Of a DNA stretch of 64,000 bases, positions 10,276 through 20,682 are shown piece by piece (positions within the stretch are counted from its first letter, which is position 1; the number at the start of each line of letters is the position of its first letter). The notes under the pieces are model-generated. The model was not told the origin of the DNA. It was given only the letters and a program-made list of their open reading frames with translations, and did not search any database. The position numbers were made by a program, and so were the translations under genes. Location: NCBI GenBank assembly GCA_010094025.1, contig ML991798.1:1-64000 (forward strand), read 5' to 3'. The stretch is from Viridothelium virens (lineage: Eukaryota; Ascomycota; Dothideomycetes; Trypetheliales; Trypetheliaceae).

Positions 10276-11953
10276 ATGGATAAATCCGAAGACAAATCAG
10301 ATGTAGAGGTATCTGCGGGCAGACGGGAAGGTCCAGACAATCTTCCCGAAGCCAAAGGTAATGTAGCTTAAAGAAAGTCGTCTCCACAATATCAAAATTA
10401 AAGAAAGTGTAGTGAAATGGTATCGATCGACCATGTACAACGCATTGATACTAGGAGTGTACAATTTTCTTGCTCCTGGAATATGGGGAGGTAACAATCT
10501 CGTCTAGCCGTGAAGTGAGGAATGCTAAAGACAAAGCCCATAGCAATGAACTCTCTCGGAGCTGGTGGTGAAGAAAAACCATATCTTGTCAACGGTGCCA
10601 ATGCTCTAACTTTCTGCCTGATGGTTGTCTCTTGTAGCTTCAGCAGTGTCATTGTCTGCTATATCGGTATTGAATGGAGTTTGATCGTTGGAACTATGGG
10701 CTATGCTCCCTATGCAGCTGGACTATATACCAACAACCGATTCGGAACAGAATGGCTTGTTCTCTTCGGTGCGGCTTTATGTGGTATCTCTGCAGGCATA
10801 TTCTGGATGGCAGAGGCTGCGATAGCTCTCTCATACCCAGAACCATACAATCAAGGCCGATTCCTGGGATTTTGGTTGAGCTTTCGAGTAGGCGGTCAAG
10901 TGTTGGGTGGCGTATGTGGCAAGCTTGTCTTCGATTCAATAGACGTCAGTATTGACAGCAGTGTAGTCCATAAACCTTGGACTCAATGCCAAAAACAATC
11001 AAGCCGGCAAGGTTTCTTATCATGTCTATCAGGCCTTCATAGCACTTCAAGCCCTGGGTCCAGTCGCAGGCTTACTTCTTAACAGACCCGAAAAGGTCCA
11101 GCGCAAAGACAACGCTCGCGTAGATATGAGGATTACGAACTCCATCAGACAGGAATTCCTGCTTACGGCGAAACTTTTCTTCAGTAAAGATTTCCTGTTG
11201 ATTGTGACACTCATTGGACAAGGAGTATACGCCGAAGCGGTCATGTTCACTTATGAATCTCTCTGGTTCAGTGTTCGCGCTCGTTCTCTGGGTTCGTTTT
11301 TGTCCGGAATCGTGGCAATCATTGCCGGTAATCTGCTTGGAGGATTCCTCGATCGAACTGGACTGTTATTGAAGACTCGTGCTAGAACTGCTTTCTTTGT
11401 CATTCTCACGTTACAAGGTGCTTGGTGGATATGGGCAACAGTGCTAGTATCAGACTTTCATAAGACTCATCCGACTTGTGATTGGACAGACGCTGGATTC
11501 GGGAAAGCATTTGCATTGTTTCTGTTCTTGGTCTTGGGATTTCAGGTGAACTACCTGTATTTGTGAGTAGGAGACACCTTCATTTGGTTTGTGTGCTAAT
11601 ACCAAAACAAGGTACTTCGTAATCAGCAATCTAGCAGATACCTCAGCCGAAGTTGTCAGAACTGCAGGACTTTTGCGTGGTGTTGAGTCTGCCTGGCAAG
11701 CTATTAGTGTACGGCAAAGATAGCTATTCATCCTAGCTTTACCACAAAGTGCTGACGGAAACAGTATGGAGTGAATAGTGTTGCGGTCATGGCTTCCGTA
11801 GGAGGCGTGTATCTCAACTTCGGGTTATGGGCCATTTCTCTTCTACCTGCTTGGCTCGTAGTGCGAAGAATCGGAGTATCATTAGGTGACAAGAAGGTCA
11901 GAAGAGACACCGCCTCGCCGCCTCCATCGTCTACGAGTGCGGCGAAGATCTGA
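10276..11953 (+). CDS. UNC93-like major facilitator transporter
   Basis: Six predicted exons: 10276-10357, 10404-10490, 10544-10911, 10967-11562, 11612-11708 and 11765-11953 (472 aa). All phases are consistent. The splice at 10490/10544 makes PGIWGAMNSLGAGGEE, the hallmark first-helix end of fungal UNC-93-like proteins. The splice at 10911/10967 makes QVLGGSINLGLNA. Hydrophobic stretches give roughly 11-12 membrane helices. Charged, probably cytosolic tails lie at both ends. Substrate unknown; fungal UNC93-like members are poorly characterised. It sits directly downstream of the NtaA-like monooxygenase on the same strand, so it may move the compound, or its product, handled by the three nearby flavin monooxygenases. 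That role is inference. Confidence 0.87.
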
Positions 11954-12848
11954 TCATGGGGAGACCCTTGATAATCAGTCAACTCTTACGGTTTCAGCGT
12001 AGCGCATTCATGGATGAAAGTACAATCATTGATTGCGTATTGAAGAGCAATCGGATCTGGCAACCAATTTAAAATAGTATCTCGCCTCTCGGAGCCAGCT
12101 CATGGAGGGAAGTGCGGACGGTCATTGCTTTTCCAGGGTATTGCTCCGATCGTCAAATTGTGGTTGTTCAGACAAGTCGACCCATTCAACGGGAGTGAAG
12201 GCTGTCAAGCATTAATTAGGATTGCTGACTTTCGCAATGGAGCAAAGCTCTCTGACCATATGATATGACATTACCGAGACGGCCTGTCGTGTCGTTGGCA
12301 GGCGTGGAAGTTAAACCAATGTCAACTTTGTTTCAGAAGTGGTGATGAGGACTCTCAGACCGTCGTAAAATAGTGTGAACTCGTTCAGATCGAGAATTGA
12401 TACTCGGTCATGAACGTAGATTCTTAGTCTTTTCATGGAAAGCAACGACCAGCACAAGCGCAAGACCCGTTACAACACTAGATATCCATACATAGGCGAT
12501 AAGGCTCTTGAGGGCGACGGTAGAAGGGTACGAGGGTTGAAGGGTACGAAGAAGTAAAGACGTAAGTATTCCAAGGCATTCAAGCTCTCCATCTTTCTGG
12601 ATGGGTTATTGAATGTGTTATCGTTCATAAGATGTCACCAAAAGTCTTGATAAGAGGGATTTTCGATCTCAGGAAGCGGAAGCAGGCTAGTTTTCTTTGG
12701 ACCATTGAGAGTAGGGTTAGATGCTGAGCTGCTGTATTATAAGAGATTAGAACTCGTAGACGTAGTCCAAATAGCCTACCCTGTAGAACTCCTGGGAATC
12801 GATAGGTATCGAATATCAGCAACGCCTCTGCATAAAGTGAAGCCGTCA
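11954..12848. other. Intergenic, 895 bp, between convergent gene ends
   Basis: Lies between the 3' ends of the transporter (+) and the IQ-motif gene (-). No open frame with recognisable features. Near 12525-12550 there is a short direct repeat around GAAGGGTACGA. It also marks the right edge of the putative catabolic block. Confidence 0.4.
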
Positions 12849-14689
12849 TTATCTCTTTCCATCTGGTGCAATACCATCTTCAATATCTTCACCTTCTTTC
12901 TTATCTATTCTCACGGGACCTTCATCTTTGCTTTTCTCACCTCCAATACCCAGTCGATTCTTCAATCTCACACTCCAACTTCTCTTCCTTTTCTCTTCTT
13001 CATCCTTCTTTCTCTTTTCCTCCAAGACTTTTCTTTCCTTCTCGGCACTTTTTGTTTTATCTCTTTCCTTCTCCCTTTGTTTTGCCACTTCTTCTGGGTG
13101 GAGGACTTCTTCCTTCTTCTCTTCAATCTTACTGACTCCATGTTTGACCTTCTTGCGTGTTTTGACATAAGCCTCGAGACCAACAAGGATAGCATAGGAG
13201 CGCGAGATGGAGACATGACTCATGTCAACACCTTCTTCCTTCAACGCATGAACAAATGCGCGAAAGTTGGAGGTCGGAGGTCGATAATGTCCGGAAAGAG
13301 GAGAAAGACGACGGAGTTGACCAGACTTGATTTTAATAAGACCCGCAGCCAGGAGGCGTTGGCCTAGAAAGTTCGATTGTTAGTAGAGTAATTACATCGA
13401 AAGCAATTCAGTCGCAGGACGATTACCTTGAAGGAAACTTGAGTGCTGAAATGCACCGGATTGCTTTATGCCGACGTACAAACGAAATGATGTATCGGCA
13501 ACGAAGATCCAGCTATTTGGTTTGACGGATTTCCGTAAGAGATGATTCATGATGGTAGAAGCTGAGACATGTTGCACCTTGTGAAGTCCTTTTGCTTCCT
13601 CCAATTCATGATTCACGTAATGGTCGCCTTCATGTGAAACCACACTACTTCCAGCTTCCGATTCCGTATCCTCATCGTCTGAAGAATCAGGATGATTCTC
13701 TCCAGTAGCTTCCCTATATGTCGGCGTCGAATCATTCTTATCAACGATTCCATGCACGCTATCCTTAAAGTCGACTGTTGTACTGATTCTTTCCCCATTC
13801 TTGGCCCAACAAAGTAGTCCCTCTTTATTGACAGACACTAGATACTGTTGCCGCTCTTCTCTAGAAAGGTATCTGACTTGCTCTCTGTCCAGTCGTTCCC
13901 GAGAAACTGTAGGAAGTTCAACATTACGTCCAGCACCTTCGTCAAGCCAGTAAAAGAAATTCTCATTTGTGTCGGCTTTCTTCCATTCTGCATGATATGC
14001 TCGTAAATTACTTCCATACCGATGTTTCTGATCTACCATTTCTAGAAAGTATTGTAGATCCATCATCTTGGCCCATTTCTCGCGTTCCCGCTTACGTTCG
14101 CGCTTCTTGGATCGATGTTCTTGGAGTTGTGATTCGGTCATACCCTCCTCACCACTAGTGTCTGACGTATCATCTGAGCCAGCGTGTTTCGCAATTGTAG
14201 TAGCTTTTTTCCAATGCTGCAGCGCATCCGAGGAACTGCGGTAACGTTGTGAAGGATCAGGCGAGCTCTTATCTGCAATGGTTGAAGGAGATACTGCGGC
14301 ATGTTTTCGTGTTGATTTTGGCTGGATCCGACTTCGGTATTGTGCTGAGATTCCTTTAGAACTTTACACAGACAGGACATGTTCTTCGAGCTCCGGTACC
14401 TTCTTTGACTGCCTATCCGAGATATTAGTCACGGTTCTTTGCGAGATAGCATCGGCAGAATGAGAGAACTTACTTCTATCCAACGTGTAGATGAATCCAG
14501 ACCCATTCCCTTGAGCTGTCTCCTTGCTCGGTAACCTCTGTAATTGCGTTGGATCATTTCCGCCGCCTGCTCCTCCTCACCATCTTCTTTTGCCCTCCGC
14601 GCGTCCTCGATCTCGCGTCGTCTAGCATCTTGCTTCGCAGCAATCTCACGTAGCTCCTCTGCCGTTGGGGTCTTTAGTGAATCGGCCAT
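12849..14689 (-). CDS. IQ calmodulin-binding motif protein with a 13-nt microexon
   Basis: Predicted exons on the minus strand are 14474-14689, 14400-14412, 13427-14344 and 12849-13363 (553 aa). The N-terminus is a charged helix leading to the IQ motif, MIQRNYRGYRARRQ, at residues about 49-62. The 13-nt exon gives WIEAVKEAQYRSRI across two introns (14413-14473 and 14345-14399). The central region is conserved: MMDLQYFLEMVDQKHRYGSN, ENFFYWLDEG, LCWAKNGERI and a short serine/acid-rich segment. The last 130 residues form a very Lys/Glu-rich, probably coiled-coil tail; its coding strand around 12950-13130 is almost pure purine. The domain order resembles conserved ascomycete IQ proteins of unknown function and is loosely like plant IQM proteins. 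Likely cytosolic and calmodulin-binding. The gene lies divergent from a membrane-protein gene. Confidence 0.85.
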
Positions 14690-15268
14690 AGTATGGCAGA
14701 AACCTTCGTTTGCAGTTGCATGAAAAGCAGGGACAACGACGGCGGCAGGCCAAGCCGTTGCACAATGACGAATTGCGGGGAAACTTGAGACAGAACACGT
14801 TCTTATCAACGGTGCAGCCGCCTGACCCTGAAAGGACTTGGATACTGTACCTACTTATTTCCTGCGTAGCTACCAAGCTCACAATAGCGACTTATGTCTC
14901 GCTTCAGCCCGCAATTAGGATCGGGCCCGAGCTTAAGCAGTCGAATTACCAGCAGTCACAAAAGTGGTAGCAGCGGTGGGGCCAGGCACAATGCACCACC
15001 AACATATGCTTTGCTTCTTTCACGTACCAGTTGTGTAAGATACCAACGAGGCTATTGGACCTTATTGGCTGATCTATCTCGAAATTCAGCCTCTGATTCA
15101 ATGCTTGCTTGCTGCCTAGGCGATGACGAAGCACCATGTGTAGGTAGGTACTGACGGCAGCTTGCATTTAACATTCAATCGCAGAATTAATACAATTTTG
15201 AGAGATTCAGTGTTAACCTATTTCATTTCTTCACGACTTATATATCAAAACCTTCCTAATTCCCAAGA
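14690..15268. promoter_or_regulatory. Divergent intergenic region, 579 bp
   Basis: Separates the starts of the IQ-motif gene (-) and the four-helix membrane protein gene (+), so it must carry both promoters. TATATATC near 15239-15246 lies about 25 bp before the plus-strand ATG at 15269. No coding frame is convincing. Confidence 0.35.
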
Positions 15269-16099
15269 ATGGATAAGCTGAAGGGCTTTTCAGTCCAATT
15301 GTCAAGTTCAATGGTCAATTTCGCAACCTCAGCCTTCCGCTTTGGAGTTGACCTAATCGTTCCCTGGAGTTGGTTATACGGAACTATCAACGATCTTCTC
15401 AATGAACCAGATAAGATTAGACAGGAGCAAATGGTTCAAACTTACATGAGGACGATGTTGTCGAATCTCAAGACTGTTGGGTTAAGTGTATCTTCTCTCT
15501 TTTTCTAACTTTTGTTTCATTAACAGATCTATCAAGGCTGAGAATCTCTTTAGGGTGCTCTGATTGCAGGAGTCGTTGCTAGTTCTTACTCCTGGTACAA
15601 TATACCGACTGTTATCTGGATCACTAAAGCGACCTGGCTCAGCGCACTCGCCCTTTCCTTGATGACATGCATGACGACTGCACTGCAGAGCTCCGCATTA
15701 CTTCGACTAAAATGTAGCCCTTCAGTTTGCACTAATGTGTTGCATACCATTGGTAAAGAAAAATCGCTCCCTTCCGACGACAGTCATATTACACGAAGAT
15801 GGCTCCCGAGAACTTTTCAGCCATTGATTTGGGGCATGCCTGCAATGTTACTCAAGCTCAGCGTCGTTCTCTATCTAATTGGGCTGCTGGCACAGGCCTG
15901 GGAAGATGCCGCAAACGCGAACTTCAACCTCGATAGTGATAGTCAAAAGGTAAAACTCACGGAATCCTTCCCAGACCTAGCTAATGACAAATGGCAGATT
16001 GCAATTTTCCTCACAGTCTTCGTAATCTTCGCCGGGATGAACTACTTTCTCGTTGTGTATGATCTGTTTTTTCATTCAATACAACGGCAAAAATACTAG
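15269..16099 (+). CDS. Orphan four-helix membrane protein
   Basis: Exons 15269-15487 and 15554-16099 (254 aa), with donor GTATCT and acceptor TTTAG in phase 0. No domain I can name. After an amphipathic N-terminus (MDKLKGFSVQLSSS...) and an acidic segment with KIRQEQMVQTYMRTML, there are hydrophobic helices at about residues 73-88, 98-116, 160-180 and 220-245. The last one ends near LVVYDLFF, followed by a basic tail. The overall pattern of paired helices with IWGMPAMLLKLSVVLY resembles lineage-specific fungal membrane proteins of unknown role. The stop at 16097-16099 overlaps a possible minus-strand frame ending at 16076. Confidence 0.65.
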
Positions 16100-16910
16100 C
16101 ACTCCATAATGTTTGAAGAGTGCGAAAGGAGGCTTTCTCGTATCGACCACCGGGTCAATTGCAAACATATTGAGCATCGCCATATCCAATACACGCGAAC
16201 CAAGATCAATCCCTTTCCAAATGCCGTACACAAGTCCAAAATCACCGTAGCATGTCTTCTCCGTGAACATGAAGGAGATTGATCAACGGATGATGAGCGC
16301 CATGATGCTCGGTAACGGACCTCCAGAAGCCGCCATTCGCAGTCCTACAGAGCCGTCTCGCTGGAACGCTTTGATGACCAGGTCAACGTCTTTTTCGAAA
16401 CAGGGTCTTGACTGGGTCCGAGTTGCATGTGTGAGTCGGGTTCGAAGGCCAAAGCATCCTTTTGTAATGCTGTATCATGCATAGCTTGACAAGAGTGTTG
16501 ACAGCCTCGTATAGGCTAGGGATAAAATCGCAGATCTGTTTCGTCACTCGTGCCTCCTCCAATGAAGGTTACTCCGACCCAGAATCCCATTGAACAGCAT
16601 GGTGAACAACTGAGCACAAATGTGAAGAACTCGCTGGCGGCCATGCCAGAATTTATTACCGAGGGTGCCACCACCCACCAAAACGCTGTCGGAACCTGCC
16701 TCCCAAGTATCCCAGGACTTAAGAGGAGCAAGACGGAGTTTCCAGCTGAGCAGCTGATAGCATGGTCGGCGATGATACGGACGAAGAATACGACCGAGAT
16801 ATCGGTGGTCAGCGTAAGGAGCAGTTGGTTATTTAGTTGGTGTCCAGTCGTATGGCTGCAGTACAGTCACTATGCTCGACCTTCATTCAACTCCGACCAA
16901 GGACTGAACT
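16076..16910 (-). other. Possible remnant or unresolved membrane-protein coding segments
   Basis: Two minus-strand frames have membrane-protein character. One (about 16516-16910) reads ...TDISVVFFVRIIADHAISC... and GMAASEFFTFVLSC, running into a stop at 16516. The other (16076-16270) begins FTEKTCYGDFGLVYGIWK, which recalls a CxGDF..V motif seen in some fungal multi-helix membrane proteins. I could not join them by clean introns, and a plus-strand frame at 16550-17107 overlaps them. They may be exons of a gene I failed to resolve or decayed coding sequence. Confidence 0.2.
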
Positions 16911-16926
16911 TCTTGTTTGTAGTTTA

Positions 16927-17457
16927 TCAGAATTCTGTGCTTGAACTTTCCCGAACGTCACCTGCTATGACTTTTGGATGGGATGCCACATGCAAGCTCG
17001 GGTCCTCTTCAAGTGGAAATGGATTTTCGACAAGGACGCTTTTGATCAACAACCTTTCTCCCTCTCTGATCAAACCAACACTCCATGTCACATTCATCAT
17101 CATGTAGTCACATTTCCATGCCTCGCTGGGTCTCAAAAGGTGAAACACATCTACGGCGACCTTTGCCTGAGCCGCCATTCCTGATTTGTCGATGTTGATC
17201 TGAGGGCTACTCAACACGTGTTGTGTGGCATCGAACTCGCGCAAAGCCATCCACACATGCTCTACAAAGTCTACAGCAAGCATGGAATACGAATCGTGAG
17301 AGCCGGTATGATCAGATGTATCGTAGAAGACTGGGGAGTCCTGAATGAAGAGCGACTTGCAGAGACTCATGTCAAGGCTATCTTGAGTGTAGGCAAGATT
17401 GGTGAGAATATTGAGGATGACACAATAATGATCCGTAAAAGATGCCGCTCCAGGCAT
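16927..17457 (-). CDS. SnoaL-like (NTF2-fold) domain protein
   Basis: Single exon of 176 aa from ATG 17457. The pattern fits a SnoaL_4/NTF2-like fold: an N-terminal helix (SFTDHYCVILNILTNLAYTQ), then SLFIQDSPVFYDTS, the helix AVDFVEHVWMALREFDATQH, the strand HVLSSPQINIDKSGMAAQAKV and a final strand pair near WSVGLIREGERLLIKSVLVE. FDATQHxLS is a recurrent word in this family. Members include polyketide cyclases, dehydratases and isomerases, as well as scaffold proteins with no activity, so no reaction can be assigned. No signal peptide. It stands alone between possible membrane-protein remnants and a long gene-poor stretch. Confidence 0.55.
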   Translation of the reverse strand: MPGAASFTDHYCVILNILTNLAYTQDSLDMSLCKSLFIQDSPVFYDTSDHTGSHDSYSMLAVDFVEHVWMALREFDATQHVLSSPQINIDKSGMAAQAKVAVDVFHLLRPSEAWKCDYMMMNVTWSVGLIREGERLLIKSVLVENPFPLEEDPSLHVASHPKVIAGDVRESSSTEF

Positions 17458-18892
17458 TTGGCTGAGATCTTGAGATTTTCAAAGTACTTCGTATTTGGGA
17501 AAACAGGACGAACAGGAGATGTAATCTTCGATCAAATCTTTGTAAGAGAAGATATAGAACTTAGTACTCATGCGAATTCGATGATATAAAATCCGGTCTA
17601 CTCAGGAAGAAGACGAGGAAATACCGAAAGCCCCGATTATATAGGCAGTGCTAAATTTGTCTTGTCTAGGTAGCAACCATTGCGCGGTTTGATCATCTCG
17701 GCCGAAGTGACTTCTCCGAAGGCTCGGGGATAAAGATTTCTTGGATATTGCTTCAGCATCATCAGGCTCAGTCTTAGGGCTCTTAAATCAGATCGGCCGG
17801 GTCATATATCCATCAGCATAAAGATAATTCTACCTCAAAGCAGGATACAAGTTGTACGGAAACGACAGTATTGAACTTCAGTTTCATTTGATGCTCTCGG
17901 AGATGGCAACAAAACTCCTCGCGCCCCGAGATAAGACCGAAGACTCCTATACAGCGACAGATTTCCAACTCGAGAACCATAGGTAGACAAAGAGACAGCT
18001 GAGGACCTGATGGGCATATGGAAAATCTTGAGGAAACTTTGAGTGTGGTACATTCGTGCCAACTAGGATCATAAATGAGAAAGCTACAGAAGTCCAAACG
18101 AGCCGAAGACTCTAATCCTACCAATATCACTCTACACAGCGCCGATGATCTCCAGTATGACACGACACCTAGTGGAATTTTGAGACATAATATTCAGTAC
18201 TTCTCGCGTTGTCGAACAAAGGAATACGAGGAGATACTAGATTGGCATGTTCTCCGGATCTCTAGTACTGTCTTCGACCGGATCTTCAACAGTATGGTCT
18301 GTTCCAGTATTCTTAGATTCAAACATAGAGAAAATACCTTGGAGGCCTCTGAACTTCTATCAGATTGAGTCACAGGAGCACACGCTCTGCAAACCAATTG
18401 GCAACACCAGTATGCCACTTCAATGCACAAGTTCTGTAGGGTTCCCAAAATTCCGAGCCGATCTTTTGTGGCGGACGCACTCCACATTGCACCTGCATTG
18501 CTAACGGGTAAATGCCTTACACTTGAACATTCTAGCCTTACGAAGTGTAGGGCTTCATTTACGGTTGAACGGTTAGACGGATTGCGATGGAGACAGGGGT
18601 TTGAGATGAGCACTCCGATTGGAGGAATTGTTCGTCTTCCGACCCTTCGCTCTGGAAGAAAACTCTTTTCTTCTGTTAATTCTTGTTACGTCCTCCTGAC
18701 CAGTCCATCGCACAGGGCTAATGTCCAGAATGCATTTCCATAGCCGCAATATGTTAAGATTGGACGGCATTAAACCGGGATGATATAGGCAGAGTAAGTG
18801 TGAAAAGATATCTTAAGCCCTCGCAATTGCAATTTCTTTAATCATTCGATCCATTCTACTTGCGTTTGACATTCGGTCTTTTCTTTGCAAAA
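17458..18892. other. Gene-poor region, 1.4 kb
   Basis: Short frames occur on both strands (for example 17813-18163 - and 18194-18613 -), but none carries a domain or splices into a longer reading. The right end contains the promoter of the GDSL esterase gene. No repeat structure was noticed. Confidence 0.4.
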
Positions 18893-19989
18893 ATGCATTC
18901 TCTATCAAGCTTCAGTATTACGCTACTATTGCTCGCGTCATCGGTATCGTCAAGTCCGGTACAACGTCGTGCTAAGTATTGGAGCGGCTTCAAAGGCGTG
19001 CAGAAATGGTTTTCTTTGTAGGAATTGTTCATTGATCAGAGATTTTCTCCACAAGCTAAGAACTGTAGTGGTGATTCATATACACAGACTGGCTTCGTCC
19101 CCACAGGTGCACAACCAAGTCCTAGCAATCCATTCGGGAATCCGGCTTACCCCGGTTACACATCTTCCAATGGACCGAACTGGCTCGATTTCGTGACTAC
19201 AACGTACAACGAAAGCTTCATCGATGTTTACAATCTAGCATACGGAGGTGCCACTGTAGATGCGAGCCTTGTAGCACCATACGAGTCGACGGTGCTCTCC
19301 TTCATCGATCAGGTGAACCAAGAATATCTACCAATATATACTGGATCAAATAATACTGTGGGCTGGACTTCATCGAATAGCATTTTCTCCTTCTTCTTTG
19401 GCATCAATGATATTGGGAACTCATACTATAACCAAAACGCAACTCTTTACGATGTAATCATCTCAGAATATGCTGGCCTTGTTGAGAAGGTGTGTTTTCT
19501 GACGACAGGTTTCGTAGATTGTCCATTTCATGCTCACTGAATACTTCACAGATTTACCAAACCGGCGGACGCAACTTCCTCTTCCTCAACGTCCCACCTG
19601 TCGATCTTTCACCTGGAACCGCTATTACTTATGGTTCTTCGGCTTCGCAACAGGAGAACACATGGATCTCGTACTTCAATAATAAGATTTCAGGACTGGC
19701 GTCTAATTTTACTGCCAACCACAGCGATGCCACTACATTTGTCTTTGATATCCACAATGTGTTTGAGAATATTATCAAGAACCCCAAAACGTATACCCAA
19801 AGCAGCGGCATATTAAATACGACAAACTACTGTACAGCCTACGAAAATGGGACACCGACAGAGGACTACCTAGATCCGAGCTGCGGAATTCCGGTCCAGG
19901 AGTACTTCTGGTTGAACACCTTGCATCCAGTCTTTCCTGTACACAACGCGAGTGGGGCACAACTTGCCAACCAATTAGCTGCATCGTAG
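18893..19989 (+). CDS. Secreted GDSL/SGNH esterase, CE16-like
   Basis: Exons 18893-19017, 19069-19489 and 19552-19989 (327 aa). A signal peptide is clear (MHSLSSFSITLLLLASSVSS, with cleavage probably near SSSPVQ). The block I motif FGDSYTQTGF is created by the first splice, which supplies the catalytic serine. Block II/III signatures are YGGATVDASL and FFFGINDIGNSY, with GIND as the oxyanion-hole element. The C-terminal LNTLHPVFPVH supplies the catalytic histidine. The architecture matches fungal CE16 carbohydrate esterases (acetylesterases acting on hemicellulose oligomers), although the substrate is not proven. There are many N-x-S/T sites, as in secreted proteins. The gene stands alone with long flanks. 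Confidence 0.87.
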
Positions 19990-20682
19990 TGTAGTTGAGA
20001 GCTGATATACATGTCTTTGATACCTCGAAAGCCTTCGATGATGGTGATTGTGCAAATGTTGCAATTAGTGCGAAAGGGAGAAGATCCTGTATGAAAGGTC
20101 TTAAACACATGACAGCATCGAGCCAATCTTTTCCGTGAACCACTCAACGTCACATCCTCGACTCTTGATCAATAAAGCCCAAGCTTTGAACGTTTCCCAC
20201 ATCTTGAGACACGGGCTTTGGGCTATTTGCCTTGTACCAACAGTCGCCTGCGTCCATATCTAATGTGTCAACAGACCTGGGGGCGCCCTCGTATGTATTC
20301 ATATTTCTCTGAGAGGATTCCATTGAGGAATGAACCAAAGCTTTTGGTAAACAGAGCATATTATCGGTTTACTTCATGCCATCAAGAACTAGGATTCACA
20401 TAAGCAAGGGAGGCGGGCTCCAGCCTGTGAATCTCAATGAAGAAAATGACTTTTGCAAAATTAAGCGCACGACATAGACGAAACATAACGTCTCTGCTGA
20501 CAGTAAAAGCTGGGCTCGAGGATCGGGCTTTTCGGGAACAGCAGAAGCCTCAGTGTCCTTACCAAGATGCATGGCCAACCTCAAGAGACCTCAAGTATCT
20601 AAAGCCTCGAGTTCACTGCCGCTGAATAGCATATGGCATGATTGGTCAAGAAGAAAGTATAAGTTGAAAATCACAACTCATC
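19990..20682. other. Intergenic, 693 bp, convergent 3' ends
   Basis: Lies between the ends of the esterase (+) and GPATCH11-like (-) genes. No coding signal recognised; presumably it carries both terminators. Confidence 0.4.

Noticed and set aside
12890-13130. Long pyrimidine-rich plus-strand stretch, possibly a microsatellite or regulatory tract
   Set aside because: It is the antisense of the Lys/Glu-rich coiled-coil tail of the IQ-motif protein and is explained by its codons.
16550-17107. 185-codon plus-strand frame
   Set aside because: It is antisense to the SnoaL-like frame and the hydrophobic minus-strand segments and shows no domain pattern.
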